From: Halichoerus grypus
Lineage: Eukaryota > Chordata > Mammalia > Carnivora > Phocidae
Direction of reading: 5' to 3'
Length of the DNA stretch: 64,000 nucleotides
NCBI RefSeq assembly: GCF_964656455.1
Contig: NC_135724.1
Coordinates: 7,927,466 to 7,991,465 of the forward strand
Below the pieces are notes generated by a model. The model was not told the origin of the DNA. It worked only from the letters and a program-made list of their open reading frames with translations, and made no database searches. Shown here piece by piece: positions 34,906-47,625 of this stretch. The position numbers and the translations under genes were made by a program. How positions within the stretch are numbered: position 1 is the first letter of the stretch; each line of letters opens with the position of its first letter.

Positions 34906-35584
34906 CTCTCTCTCTCTCTCTCAGGGACACAGGCATGGATGCTGGAACTCAAGCCGGCTGGCTCAAAACTCTTCACTGACCCCAGAAGGTAGCACAATAG
35001 TCAACGCAAAGGGCATGGTTTTGCAAACAAAAACCTATCTTAGAGCCCAGGGTGCAAGAAAATCTCATACATTTTTTTCCCTTTAATTCCACAGTTACCT
35101 TGGTTTTCAGAGGAGTGCAGGATAATCTGATTTGTATTTCATATTATTTAACTGTAAGAATTGGATACTCACTATTTTTTTCCCAAGGGTCTGTATGTCT
35201 TTATCTGTTTGAATTCCATTTCATGATTGTGAAAATCAGAAACTTTAGTTTTTCTTGTTTGTTTTTATATTTAACAATCACTTAATTGGGCAGGATGCTA
35301 ACTCTTAGAAAGTTATGATCAATAAACCATCTGGATTGTTCTTGGATTGCATCCATGACAATGAGTTGGCTTGTGTTATTAAATTCCCTCTATGTTCACT
35401 GCTGTCATAGAATGTGAGGATATTTTGATGTAAACCATTTATGTTTACATAAATAATAACACTGACTTAATGTAAATTGGTAAATCATATAAAAATTAAA
35501 TTTTTCTAAATCTTAGCCAAGTCAAAAACAGAAACGGTTTATGTTTGCCTAAGTCTTTATGCCTCTCTACCTTCAAGTCTCTGT

Positions 35585-36815
35585 AATGTGAGACAGGAAT
35601 CCATTAAAATCCTAGAGGAGAACATAGGCAGTAACCTTTTCGACATCGGCCACAGCAACTTCTTTCAAAACACGTCTCCAAAGGCAAGGGAAACAAAAGC
35701 AAAAATGAACTTTTGGGACCTCATCAAGATAAAAAGCTTATGCACAGCAAAGGAAACCGTCAACAAAACAAAGAGACAACCCACGGAATGGGAGAAGATA
35801 TTTGCAAATGACACTACAGATATAGGGCTGGTATCCAAGATCTATAAAGAACTTGTCAAACTCAACACCCAAAAAACAAATAATCAAGTCAATAAATGGG
35901 CAGAAGACATGAACAGACACTTCTCCAAAGAAGACATACAAATGGCTAACAGACACATGAAAAAATGTTCAATATCATTAGCTACCAGGGAAATTCAAAT
36001 CAGAACCATATTGAGATACCACCTTACACCAGTTAGAATGGCAAAAATTGACAAGGCAAGAAAGAACAAATGTTGGAGAGGTTGTGGAGAAAGGGGAACC
36101 CTCTTACACTGTTGATGGGAATGCAAGTTGGTGCAGCCACTCTGGAAAACAGTGTGGAGGTTCCTCAGGAAGTTAAAAATAGAGCTACCCTATGACCCAG
36201 CAATTGCACTACTGGGTATTTACCCCAAAGATACAGATGTAGTGAAAAGAAGGGCCATATGCACCCCAATTTTCACAGCAGCAATGTCCACAATAACCAA
36301 ACTGTGGAAGGAGCCGAGATGCCCTTCAAAAGATGAATGGATAAAGAAGATGTGGTCCATATATACAATGGAATATTACTCAGCCATCAGTAAGGATGAA
36401 TACCCAACATTTGCATTAACATGGATGGAACTGGAGGAGATTATGCTAAGTGAAATAAGTCAAACAGAGAAGGACAATTTATCATATGGTTTCACTTATC
36501 TGTGGAACATAAGGAACATCATGGAGGACATTAGTAGAGGGAGGGAAAAATGAAGGTGGGGAATCAGAGGGGGAGACGAACCATGAGAGACTATGGACTC
36601 TGGGAAACAAACTGAGGGTTTCAGAGGGGAGGGGGTGGGGGGATAGGTGAACCCGGTGATGGGTATTAAGGAGGGCATGTACTGCATGGAGCATGGGGGT
36701 GTTATACACAAACAATGAGTCATGGAACACTACATCAAAAACTAATGATGTACTGTATGGTGACTAACATAACATAATAAAAAAATTATAAAAAAATAAA
36801 AAAAAATGGTACTGG
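35585..36815 (+). mobile_element. Carnivore L1, 5'-truncated, ORF2 C-terminus nearly intact
   Basis: The ORF2 reading frame runs from 35588 to 36553, about 320 codons of the C-terminal region. It passes through [15 protein letters not shown] and Gly-Ile-Tyr-Pro-Lys-Asp. Only one break is visible: an in-frame TGA at 36113-36115, where related L1s have Trp in the Cys-Trp-Trp motif. The frame continues on both sides. The reverse transcriptase and endonuclease domains are missing. The 3'UTR (36554-36785) includes a G-rich tract (about 36617-36646) and ends 'gactaacataacataataaa' plus poly(A). I could not find a target duplication. Confidence 0.92.
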
Positions 36816-37030
36816 GAAATTTGGCTAGTTCTTTGGAGAAACATATTAGTTTATATTCTTATCTACACTATATATGAAAATAAAGACCTTGAAAGGTAAG
36901 TGAAAAAATAAGCATAAAAAACACTAGAAAGAGATGTAGAAAATAGTTTGAATCGGGAGATTTTTCTAAGTACAAAAGAGGTTGAAGTTAAAATAAAGGG
37001 TCATTTGTCATTTTTTGACACCAAGACTAA
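36816..37030 (+). mobile_element. Possible older L1 ORF2 fragment
   Basis: 'tggtactgggaaatttggct' and 'aaacactagaaagagatgta' resemble the L1 ORF2 stretch that normally precedes the start of the fragment at 35585. It is too diverged to be the same insertion. Confidence 0.3.
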
Positions 37031-37435
37031 AAGAATCAAATCCTGAGTTTAATTCCTTCAAAATGTGACAGCATTCAGTCCTTGTGGAGCCTCCATTTTA
37101 ATGTGACTCCGCCAAAAAAGGGTAGTACCGGTCTCTTTTATTAGCTATCAATTACATGTTAGTTACCACATCAGCCTGGATTCACCAGAGGGGTCATGGT
37201 AGTGGTGGTGGGGGGTCAGAAACTATTTCTGCTAACAATTTTGAAGGAAATTTTATTGTTAGTTAGGACAAACCTGCCCAACGGGAGAACATTTCCTATT
37301 TGTTTTGCTTTGGTTGGATACGTGTATCAGTTCAAGTTGGTAGCACTGTAGTCCAAAGATTGCAACTTTTGATCTTCAGGCATGTATGTTCTGACTTAAA
37401 AACATCTTTTTTTTTTTTTTTTTTTCAGGACAGCT

Positions 37436-37670
37436 TAGTCCAAACATAAATCCAATAAATGATAATGAAAAACTCTTCGTGGAGGAGAACGTGGCAGTGA
37501 GACAAACAGCAGGTGCTTTGCGGGAGTTGTATGGAGTTCGAGAAGGAAGGTATCTGGGGCATGCTGACAAAAGAGAAAGGAGAACACTCTTGCTTCACAA
37601 TGAATTCCTGTCTTTCCCTTTTCTCCTTTTTCTTTCTCTCTTTCAAAGCACTTTTCAATCAGATTGAAGA
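37436..37670 (+). other. Unexplained open frame behind a T19-CAG tract
   Basis: A frame without stop runs from about 37430 to the TGA near 37668, just after a 19-T run and CAG (37407-37428) that looks like a splice acceptor. The translation begins around Gly-Gln-Leu-Ser-Pro and ends Phe-Gln-Ser-Asp. I do not recognise it. Other frames on both strands are also open, which argues for chance. A retroposed fragment with the T-run as its reversed tail is an alternative. Confidence 0.2.
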
Positions 37671-37778
37671 GAACCAACTGCTGGCACCAAAGATGAAAAG
37701 AGTTTGTTTTGCCATTGTTATATTTTCAAGTTTTCAGTACTCCTGTTTTTTATTATATTTTCAAGTATATGTCTAATT

Positions 37779-38206
37779 TTTTTTGATTTTTTTAAATTTA
37801 AATTCAATTTAACTAACATATAGTGTATTATTAGTTTCAGAGGTAGAATTTGGTGATTCATCAGTTGCATATAATACCCTGTACTCATTACATCACATGG
37901 CCTCCTTAATGCCCATCCCCCAGTTACCCCATCTTTCACTCCCCTCCAGAAACTCTCAGTTTCCTTCCTATAGTTAAGAGTCTCTTATGGTTTGTTGCCC
38001 TTTCTGTTTTCATCTTATTTTTCCTTCTCTTCCCCTGTGTTTATCTGTTTTGTTTCCTAAATTCCACATGTGAATGAAATCATATGATATTTGTCTTTCT
38101 CTGACTGACTTATTTTGCTTAGCATAATAACCTCTAGTTCCATCCACATTGTTGCAAATAGCAAGATTTCATTCTTTTTGATGGCTGAGTAATATTCCGT
38201 TGTGTG

Positions 38207-38262
<56 letters not shown>

Positions 38263-38528
38263 GCATACGTTCTTTATCCATTCATCTATCAATGGACATC
38301 TGGGCTCTTTCCATGTTTTGGCTATTGTGGACATTGCTGCTATAAACATTGCGGTGCATGTGCCCCTTCGAATCACTATATTTGTATCCTTTGGATAAAT
38401 ACCTAGTAGTGAAATTCCTGGGTCATAGGGTAGCTCTATTTTTAACTTTTTGAGGGAACTCCACACCATCTTTTAGAGTGGCTGCACCAGTTTGTGTTCT
38501 CTCCAACAGTGTAAGAGGGTTCCCCTTG
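37779..38528 (-). mobile_element. L1 3' fragment (ORF2 end and 3'UTR)
   Basis: Minus-strand L1 truncated at both ORF2 and its upstream part. The ORF at 38134-38469 includes [18 protein letters not shown]. The 3'UTR ends with the 'ttagtttcagaggtagaatt' module (plus strand). The target aagtatatgtctaatt at 37763-37778 recurs at 38529-38544 with one mismatch, so both limits are firm. Confidence 0.92.
38210..38262. repeat. (TC)n(TA)n compound microsatellite inside the L1
   Basis: About 15 TC units followed by about 11 TA units, replacing the short 'tatatata' of the L1 consensus at this ORF2 position. Confidence 0.95.
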
Positions 38529-39124
38529 AAGTATATGTGTAATTCTTGAGGTGATTATGCTGAGTTGTAAGTCATTATGAGTCGCCCTCATGAGTGGCTG
38601 TGGAGTCAGGTAAGTTTGATTTGAATGCAGGCTCGGTCACCCTCCAGCTGGGGGTACCATGGCAGGTTCCTTCAGCTCTAAGATGAGCTTGTGACACCTG
38701 ACATGTAAGCATTTACTGAGATGGTGGATTTAAGGTGACTAGCCCAGGATATTACTTTTAAGAGGTACCCAATAATAGGATATTAGCATTACACAAATTT
38801 GGCCCTATGAAGTTGGTACCCGGCCCTTTTATTTCCTTGAATAAGGAGGGAATTAGAGAAGTGATTCTTAGAAAACTAGAGAGAGAAGTTTGGATGCATG
38901 GGAAATGTATTCCTCTCAGTTGGGAAAGAAACGCCTGGCAGAGCAGAGATGTGACACAGTATTCCTGATACTGCCAGGCTTACAGACTTCACATGACTGA
39001 AGACTTGAGCAGACTTATACCACAGAAAATTTAAGTGCTTCCAGCAGGTTTAGGAACGAGACTGAGAGTGCCTTTTAGAAATTTGGTAGAGAGATTGTCT
39101 GGGGAACACAGGAAAACGTTAAAG

Positions 39125-39240
39125 AACACATGGTAGACCTGACTTTGAGTCCCGACTCTGTAACTTAAGCTTTAGTTCCTCTTTATGTGTAAAATGAGAA
39201 TCATCCCAGTGACTACCCCAGAGTTGTGCAGATAATGTAA
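39125..39240 (+). repeat. MIR SINE fragment
   Basis: 'gactttgagtcccgactctg', 'tagttcctctttatgtgtaa' and 'aatgagaatcatcccagtga' follow MIR in order. Confidence 0.7.
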
Positions 39241-39659
39241 CTATGCCAATGGTTAGACGAAATCCCAATACATTGTATTAACTTACAATTTGTTTGCCTT
39301 TTATTTAAAATGCATTTCTGAATACTGTTTAATTTACTAAACAACAAAGTTCTGATAAATGGAAGACATTTTTCCCCCAAAAATGGAGGGGGGAAAGGTG
39401 AGTTGCTCTGGGGTTCTTGGGTGGGTGAGCCCAACAGCTGGAAATCTGAGAGCTGCAATGTCTCTGTCACCTATAGGCAGAGAATGCGAAGCTTTTAGAA
39501 TGAAGAAAACCTTTGTGTCTCTCCAACTTGACCTGTCTCCATAGGAGAGCATGACTAAGAAGCAACAACTTGTCTATTACTGAGAAGCTGTATTTCAAAA
39601 CTGAACCTATCATTCTTCCCCACCCTATTTCCCTTTCCTTCTGTACTCAGTGAATGGCA

Positions 39660-40000
39660 CCTGTCAACCAGACAGCCCATGTCAAAGCACTGGGAGCCAT
39701 TCTCATCTCCATCCTTGTCCATCATCTCCCCCCTACCATCAGTCAACACGTCTCATTGGTTCTACCTCCTTAAAACCTATTAACTCCACTAATTCCTTCA
39801 TGCTTCCTCCCTCTAACTGGAATTTGTCATCAGGTTTATGGCTCTAGCCACCCGACTGGTCTTCCTGACAATGCTGTCACCTAATATGTCCTTTGCCAAA
39901 GTGATTATGAACATGCGGTGATCTCTCCCCTACATACTTTTTTTTTAAGGATAAATGCAAACTTCCTAGCATAGTACTTAAGGTTCTCACTGGGGATGAC
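39660..40000 (+). repeat. Possible L2 fragment
   Basis: 'cgactggtcttcctgacaat', 'ataaatgcaaacttcctagc' and 'agtacttaaggttctcactg' recall the L2-type text 'aaagtccaaactccttagca'. Weak match. Confidence 0.35.
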
Positions 40001-40439
40001 AAGGGTATGATGTTGGAGTTCTTCAATTAACTGCCATGTATAAAATCCATCAGTGCCACTCCTCTCCAGTAAAAATCTAGTGAAAACATTGTTTTTGCAG
40101 ACAAACGTGGTTTCAAGACAAATCCTCCAGAGCTTCCTTTTAATCAGATTGTTACCCTTAAACTCTTTCTACATATATGTGTAAATGTATCAGTACTTCC
40201 CTTAAGGACCGTTTGTGATGGGAGCTGTCCTTCCCTCTCTAGCTTCATGTTTCCCTAGTCTCTCTGTCACACCCTCTGCTCTACTATTCTAAGCAACAGC
40301 AGTTCCCAAAGAAAGCAGTAGCCTTTCCAAACCATGGCATGGGCTTCTTCCTCTCCTGGAAGGCCCACCCTTAAATCATTTGTACTCCACTCCTATGAGG
40401 CTAACTCCTATTTTTAGTTTAATAATTCATGAAGGAAGG

Positions 40440-40665
40440 CTTACACATTCCTGCTCTCCATCTCACCTGCCCAAGTCGGGAGCCACTCCACTGTGCTTCC
40501 TTAGCGCCCCCTGCATACCTCTGTCTCATCTCTTACTCTGTCTTTCTGTCTCCTCTATGAGCTTATGTTGAACTTGAGGAAAGGAAGCTTGTTTACCTTA
40601 GTGTCTTCGGAGCTTTGTAAAATGCCAGCTCACAGCAGACACTCAATAAATATTAATAAATAAAA
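40440..40665 (+). repeat. L2 3' end
   Basis: 'cctctatgagcttatgttga', 'gaggaaaggaagcttgttta' and 'cagacactcaataaatatta' match the L2 3' end (the 'agtaggtgctcaataaatg' terminus) in the plus orientation. Confidence 0.55.
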
Positions 40666-41109
40666 CCATGAAAAATGCATGTAGCAGCTCACTCCTTGTG
40701 CAGAGTAGAACACAGTATAGATGTCTCAGATATTGCCTTGTACATCTTTGATAGTCAATAATTGTCTGTTGAATCACAGTAATTTAACTATATGGCCTCA
40801 TCCTGGCTGATGTGGGGGAAAACAATCCTTTTTGAGATGAAAATTTAAATAATAATAATATAAAGTGAAATGTCATTGTCAAAGGTATGCTTTAGGTATA
40901 AACATGAGAATAAGGAAATAATTATTTTTGGCTTCATTGTAATGCACTGACCCCAACTAATGGACTAATTTATGAAGAAAGAAGACCAATGCAGTGGAAG
41001 TTTGTTGGTAGACAATTCTTCATGAGCCTCTTGCATCTTTGTATGTTTTGTAGCAGAGACACTGATGGCCTTTATACTGGATTATCTTTTCAGGGTTATT
41101 TGCAGAGCA

Positions 41110-41480
41110 AACAGCCTTGAAAGATGGAGATACTATCTCCTTCTGGAGGAAAGGAGAGATTTCTTTATCTGCAGTGCAATAAAGATGTCTCTCTCTCAGA
41201 CAAATTTCAGGCTGTATTGTTGCCCATTATAAAACATTTGGGTTCCCTAAACTTGTGGTTCTTCTCCTGTTACACAACCTACTTCCTGTGTGTCACCTGG
41301 CCCTCTTTGCATCTCCCTGTGAGAATTGGGACTCAGAAAACCAACATAAACGCTGATACTCTGGCTGATACTATTGCTGTGAGTAATAAAACACTCTTAG
41401 TCTCTGATTCAGGAGTCTCACGTCTTCTGCCAACATCCATGATACTGTGGCACGCTGACTTGCTAGCTTGCATGTAGGGT
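41110..41480 (+). mobile_element. Possible solitary LTR
   Basis: An AATAAA at 41386-41391 is followed by 'gtctctgattcaggagtctc', a layout seen in R/U5 of ERV LTRs. No family is recognised, and the 117-codon ORF at 41124-41477 spans it without similarity to a known protein. Confidence 0.25.
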
Positions 41481-43389
41481 AAAATCTCTGACACTCCACG
41501 TTCTTGACAATGTTAATAAAGAGTGATATGTAATGATTCCCATGCTAACAGTAATGCCTTTGAATTTTTGTTGGATTTTACATTGACTCATTATTTAGTA
41601 AGACTTTGCTAAGTTTCAGTGAAACCCTTCCTTATCTGAAATACACATCATGCCTTAATGACATAATTTATGTGATAGTGACCAATAGAATAGTTTGATA
41701 GAGTGAGCTGAAACTCATCATATAGGAGAAAGAAAGAGTGAATATGGACAATGTTGTTTTCTCTACAAGAATAGAAAATTAGATAAATGGCCCTTCTTAC
41801 CACTCAAATTCTTAGGATCGAAATAATTGTTAATGAAAATTAATTTCCAGTAAAGACAGTCCAGTCACCTGAGAACTGTCCAAATAATTTCTTAAAAAGG
41901 CATAAAAACTTTTGTTGCTGTTATTGCTTTGATGGAGAGCGTCTTTTCTTCTGATGATTTTTTTTTTTTTAACATAGCATGCTGTCAACATAAAGATGAA
42001 GTGAGAAAAAAAAATCAGAGAGTTCATTTGGTTTTCACAAGGAAGAAAAAAACATTTCTTTTAGGACAAACACAAAGCAGAGAAAATGAATGATTCCTGT
42101 GGTTTTAGAATGGAGCTTTTATCCTTTGTTAAAAACAGTGAAGCATGTTTTAATTCTGAATATGGAAAATTGTTCTCAAAGATTTCCTGCCCCTTAAAAT
42201 TGCTCTAAAAGACTATTGCTACACCACAATAGGATACTTTAAAGATGGAAAATAAAAAGATTACAGGGTAAATAGCTTACAACCTATGATGGTTAACATT
42301 CAGGAGATGATTCACTGGAGACTATATCTTTTATCAGAGGTCTTTTGTTAAGACAGTTTCTTTCTGTCCTCTGTGACAGCCAGTTGAACTTAACCAAGAA
42401 GATGCAGTCATAGTGTATTTTAGAATATCCCATTTCTGGCTATTGGAATGTGTGATGGAAAACACAGAAATGTGGCCCACACAGGAAGTATGGCGCAGGG
42501 GTTTTGAGAAGCCAGGTGAGAATCATACATGCTCTGTCCTATTGATAACTTTCAATGACTGACTTGCCTCATGATTCTAGAACATTTTAACTAATATGTG
42601 CAATTTTTACAGGATGGTTGACATGATTCTATTGATAAAAATGTGACAACATAATAAATAAAATGTCAAGGATTATGCTATTCTGCTCTTTATAAACTTT
42701 TGAATGATTTGCCTTTTTAGTTTAATAACAAAGGTTTCCACTGATGTTTACATATTGCATCTGTATGTTTAAATTTACAATTTAGCACAACTTTAAATCT
42801 CTGCATGGAAAGAAATATGATATAAAAATAGTAAATTTAAGGTTAAACATCCCTCTTAGTCTTCATTTTTTGTGCCAATCTATGCATCCTATGGCGCTAA
42901 TCCGTGCACAGAGGCAGCTTGATTCTTGCTTGGCATGCACTGAGGTGTGTATTTTTGGGAAAAATTCATCAATGGTTTGCATAATTATGCATTCTATCCA
43001 ACCTTTTGATTTCTATCAACAATCTCTACCTTAGAAATGTTCATTAAGTCTGCATATACACAATTTATATATATTACATTTAAAAAATACTATAAAATAT
43101 TATATGTATTTTTCTATGAGCAGAAAGTATAAAGCATAATAACTCGTGTTCATTCAAATACTTGAGATTTTAGGTGTCAGTGTGGGGATTAGTGAGGGTA
43201 CTAGCTGGTTGTTACCATTATTGCCCAAAATCCCATTCAGTCTCTGCAGTTATAGGTGCCAGAATAAAAGTAGATCTTGGACAAGTTGCAGTGAGTTCCT
43301 GAGGAAGAAGCAATTCATACTTTCTCGTGGCCAGGATCACAGAATGTAAGGGGCTGCCTGCATGTTTGATGAGAAGCAGCAACATTTTA

Positions 43390-43608
43390 TTTTATTTTTT
43401 TTGTTTTTTATTTTTTTTTAAGATTTTATTTATTTGACAGAGAGATAGAGAGAGAGAGAACAAGTAGGCAGAGAGGCAGGCAGAGGCAGAGGGAGAAGCA
43501 GGCTCCCCGCCGAGCAGGGAGCCCGATGCGGGGCTCGATCCCAGGACCCTGGGATCATGACCTGAGCCGAAGGCAGCTGCTTAACCGACTGAGCCACCCA
43601 GGCGCCCC
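43390..43608 (-). mobile_element. Can-SINE, young copy with perfect 17-bp duplication
   Basis: Minus-strand element with a T-rich left end and head 'ggggcgcctgggtggctcag'. The 17-mer gaagcagcaacatttta is identical at 43373-43389 and 43609-43625. Both pol III box regions are intact to the eye. Confidence 0.96.
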
Positions 43609-43994
43609 GAAGCAGCAACATTTTAGATGCTTTGAAAATCCACATCAATGGAATACTTTTACCTAGACCTTTTTCTTCATTTCATGCATACTCTTCACTC
43701 ATTGAGAAATAACACATGCTGAAACAGATGGCCATTATCCTAAGACTAAGATACTATATGGACTAGATTGAGCAACATTGGTTGAAATGAAGAAATACGC
43801 AGAACCCAACATAAGCAGCAGAGACTGAAGCATTAACTCCTGGTGAAATAATGCTTTCTAATGCCCTATTTCTAAGAATATTACTTGCTTCTACAATAAC
43901 AAACAAGCAAACGTTCTTTGATACCAATGCTAACAATGGTTAAACCAGAAACTCCCTTATATGTGTGTAAAACTTTTGTTTTTAGTGTATTTTT

Positions 43995-44191
43995 TTAAAA
44001 GATTTTATTTATTTATTTGAGAAAGTGAGAGAGAGAGAGCGCGAGGAAGAGAGAGCACAAGAGTGGGGTAAGGAGCACAGGGAGAAGCAGACTCCCCACT
44101 GAGGAGGGAGCCCAATGTGAAACTCGATCCCGGGACTCTACGATCATGACCTGAGCTGAAGGCAGCCACCTAACTGACTGAGCCATGCAGG
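43995..44191 (-). mobile_element. Can-SINE, slightly 5'-truncated
   Basis: Minus-strand element; the head stops at 'ctgcatggctcagtcagtta' and lacks the last bases of the usual start. Target ttttagtgtattttt near 43980 and at 44192-44206. Confidence 0.92.
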
Positions 44192-44424
44192 TTTTAGTGT
44201 ATTTTTAAACACACTTTCATTGAGCCCTTCCAGTAGTCTTATGAGGGAAGCCAGATGGGAATCAGCACTCAGATTTCACTGGTGACACTAGGGGCTGTGT
44301 AACTTTAGTGGTTACTCCAGATGCCAATAGTCTGGCCTCAAGGTGCCTTTTTTTTGTAATGGTGCCTGGCAGGCTTCTCAAAGCCAGGGAATGCTTTAGG
44401 CTGGGATCCTCCTTCCGGGCGTAA

Positions 44425-44760
44425 ACCTGGTGAGGCTATAGCCCCAGTTATTCAATCAAACCCTCATCGAGGTGTTGCTCTGGGGTATTTTGTAGGTATG
44501 ACTAAAGTCCCTAGATAGGAAGATTATCCTAGAAAATCTCGGTGGGCCTCGTTAAATCAGTTGAAAGTCCTTAAGAGCAGTACTGAGGCATTCTTGGTGA
44601 GGAAGTTCTGCTCGTAGCCTGTGGTTTCCAGTCCTGTCCTGGAACTCCAGCTGCTCTTCCCCACAGCCTGGCCTTGGATTTCGGACATGTTGAGCCCCCA
44701 CAATCGCATAAGCCAAGTCTTTGCAATGTCTCTTAATATATCCCACCGCCAGGATTCTGG
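44425..44760 (+). mobile_element. Old LTR-like repeat (MaLR-like)
   Basis: 'agccccagttattcaatcaa', 'tttgtaggtatgactaaagt', 'cgttaaatcagttgaaagtc' and 'cccccacaatcgcataagcc' occur in the order of a common mammalian LTR whose end reads 'tctcttaatatatcccac'. Family name uncertain. Confidence 0.45.
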
Positions 44761-45182
44761 GAATGCCACAGCTGCAAAAATGGCCAGTTCACAGGCTCAG
44801 AATGCCTGCATTGTGGTGGAATCTCAGGTTCAGGAGGTTTCAAAGTCCTCGTCGTTCACGGGTCCTCAGCTTGAAGTGGGGGTCCTCAGTAGGTACCAGC
44901 GGGGGGTTGGGTGTGTATGGTGCCTGCTTGGGTTTGGGTCTCAAGGACTTTCTGAGTTCTCAGTTCTGGAAAAAATGCTCCAGACTTCAGAATTCTCATT
45001 TTGGCAGGCTTTCTTAGCTTCCATACGCCTTTGTTTTCATCTGGATTTAGAACTCATGATTGACTTAAGGGCACCTCGTGCATTTCCCTGAGATGTTGAC
45101 GTTGGCAGAGACCTGTGACGGAAGCTCCTGCTGCATCCAGCACGTGACCACTCAGGTCCTGGGCTGAACTCAGCTCTAACAG

Positions 45183-45573
45183 CGCTGCTGTGGAATGGAG
45201 TGCAGCCCCCAAATTCACTTGCTGAAACCCCAGCCCTCAGTGTGGTTGCTTTGGAAGAAAGGCTTTTAGGATGTAATTAAGGTAGAATAAAATCGTAAGG
45301 GTGAGGTCTTAATCAGATAGGATTGGTGGCTTTAGAAGAGGAAGAGTAGTCTCTCTCTCTCTCCCCGTCTCTCTCCCTGCAGGCTCAGAGGAAAAGACAT
45401 GATGCACACAGCAAGAAGGGGGCCGTTTGCAAGTCAGGAAAACATTCACCCATATCTGACCATGCTGACACCTTGACCTCGGACTTCCAGCCTCCAGAAC
45501 TGTGGGGAAATAAATTTCTCTCGCTGAAGCCATTCCTATGGTATTTTGTTAGGGCAGCCTGAGCTAACTGAGA
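45183..45573 (+). mobile_element. Old LTR of MaLR type (solitary)
   Basis: 'cccaaattcacttgctgaaa', 'ggccgtttgcaagtcaggaa', 'cttccagcctccagaactgt', 'ggaaataaatttctctcgct' (with AATAAA) and 'ggtattttgttagggcagcc' occur in order. It is the same family type as 28895-29275 but in the opposite orientation. The minus ORF 45309-45533 is a shadow. Confidence 0.6.
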
Positions 45574-46239
45574 CAGGACTGACTGTGGTAAATTTGGGAG
45601 CCATTGATTTTAGGGCCAAAGACCCTTAAGGATCATTTTTTTATCATTATTACATTTTCCTGTCTAAGAAGAAAAATTAGTTTTTCACTAAGTAAAATGG
45701 AACACACCCAAAATGATCGGCAGTACTGATCACTGATGAACAGTCCGTTCAAGCCCCAGACGTTCTCTGAATGGCTACACAAGTTGTAGAACGCGTTTCA
45801 TGAAAGAATAAGAAATAGATGAATTGAACTCTATAATCACAGAAATCAAGCCAACTGTGCAAGAATAGTTAAAATGTCACACCTTTAAATTTAATGTGAA
45901 CATCCTTTGGTGTTTATTGAAGTTGTGAGTCTACTTACTACGTCCTGGGCAAAAAGGAATGTGTGAGAATTCTGCTCTCTGTTGCATAAAGCACTGAACG
46001 CATAATGTTTTCCCTTTGGGTTTTCTTCGTGTTCCTACTGGTAGACATCGCCATAACTTTGGCTGAGATACCGTTCTGCAGTCTCGCTGATGGACTCTGC
46101 GTAGCTCTGGTCGTCTCGTCTCCCGTGTCTTCTTTGCCTAACATTCCGTGTTCGGGGACAGCTCCCATACCAGCCAGCTCCGAAGCTGACCTCCTCCAGA
46201 GCTGACAAACTCTAAGCTAGAGTACACAGGGTCTGCATG

Positions 46240-46410
46240 TAGATGGATCTGGCTTAACATCCCATTTGCCTTTAACTGGTAGTCATTTGAACGTCCCAGG
46301 TTTTGCATTTTTAAAACAGTGATAATGACAATGACCTTAGGGTTGGGCTTAGGCTAAGTAGAAAATATTTTAAAAAGGGTAATGCATGTGAAGTTCTTTG
46401 CATGACAATT
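46240..46410 (+). repeat. MIR SINE fragment
   Basis: 'catttttaaaacagtgataa', 'tgacaatgaccttagggttg' and 'aatgcatgtgaagttctttg' follow the MIR 3' half. Confidence 0.55.
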
Positions 46411-47424
46411 ACTCCTGTAAATATTCCATGCATACTAGTTGCTTATGTTTATTATCATGGAGAAAGATGCCCCAACGTAACAAATCTCCAACCTTTCTGG
46501 TCACAAACCATAATGTATCCGCTGCGTATCTGCTTTAAGGCTGTGCAGTAAATTCACTCATTTGCTCATGGGGAATGGGTTTATTTATAATGATATGGGT
46601 GGTCACCACTTTCATTATGCACAGTTCCTATTTTTTGGAAGAGGAACACATTGCACGTGAGATATAAAGGGTAAATTCTACCGGCAGAGAGACATACAGA
46701 ACAGCTGTTCTCATTTCGATGACCGCACGTCGGATTTAGAAAGGGCCCTGGCAATACCCTGTGCCTTCGGCGTCTAGAATTTGATTCTTCCACAACACAA
46801 ACCAGGAGCCATGGGATTGGGGAATGGTTCCTAATGGATTCAGGACCTTGTCTTATGTTTTTAAAAAATCACTAAATGGAGGACGAATTAAGATGTTTGA
46901 TCTGTTTCTAAAACCGGTATTAAAATCAATATATTTGGCTTTATTCTTTTTCTCTTCTTAAGTTAGAGTGTTTTATTTTTGGATAACATAATCATATCCA
47001 CAGAAACAAGTATTTCTCATATATCCCAGAGGATATAAAATATAGGCTAGAAAATACAATTGGATAAGTTTTCAGCTGCAAAGATTATATTTAATCAATG
47101 AAACAGATCATGAGACCAAAACAAATTTTAACCAAATATCGAAAAGTCTCAAATTACATATACATCTATATGTATGTGTCTAGCAGTCTGTCTATGTAGG
47201 TAGAAAGACTGAACCCTATGAAATTTCAGTTTTTAGGTCACTAACTATAAAATCTCAGAAATTTCAGAGTTCCCCCTAATATATATATATACAGAATAAG
47301 GAAAAATGTGATTATTATAAGGTTTTCTGTCACCTCTTACTTCATTTGCTTTTATTTAAATGACTTATTCCTACAACTGTATTCTTGTGTCCAAGCATGA
47401 CCTTAGTATGAAAGCAGAGTTGCA

Positions 47425-47625
47425 TGGGGTGCCTAGGTGACGAGGTCGGCTGAGCGTCTGGACCTTGGTTTTGCTCAGGTTGTGACCTTAGGGTCGTGAG
47501 ATCGAGCCCCCGCATCAGGCTCAGTGCTCAGCCAGGAGTCTGCTTGAGACTCTCCCTCTCCCTCCGTCCCTCCCCCACTCTAAAATAAATAAATAAATCT
47601 TAAAAAAAAAAAACACAAAAAACCA
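47425..47625 (+). mobile_element. Can-SINE, older subfamily
   Basis: The head 'tggggtgcctaggtgacgag' is diverged; 'gggtcgtgagatcgagcccc' and 'gagtctgcttgagactctcc' are variants of an older carnivore subfamily. Target cagagttgca at 47415-47424 and 47626-47635. Confidence 0.9.
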
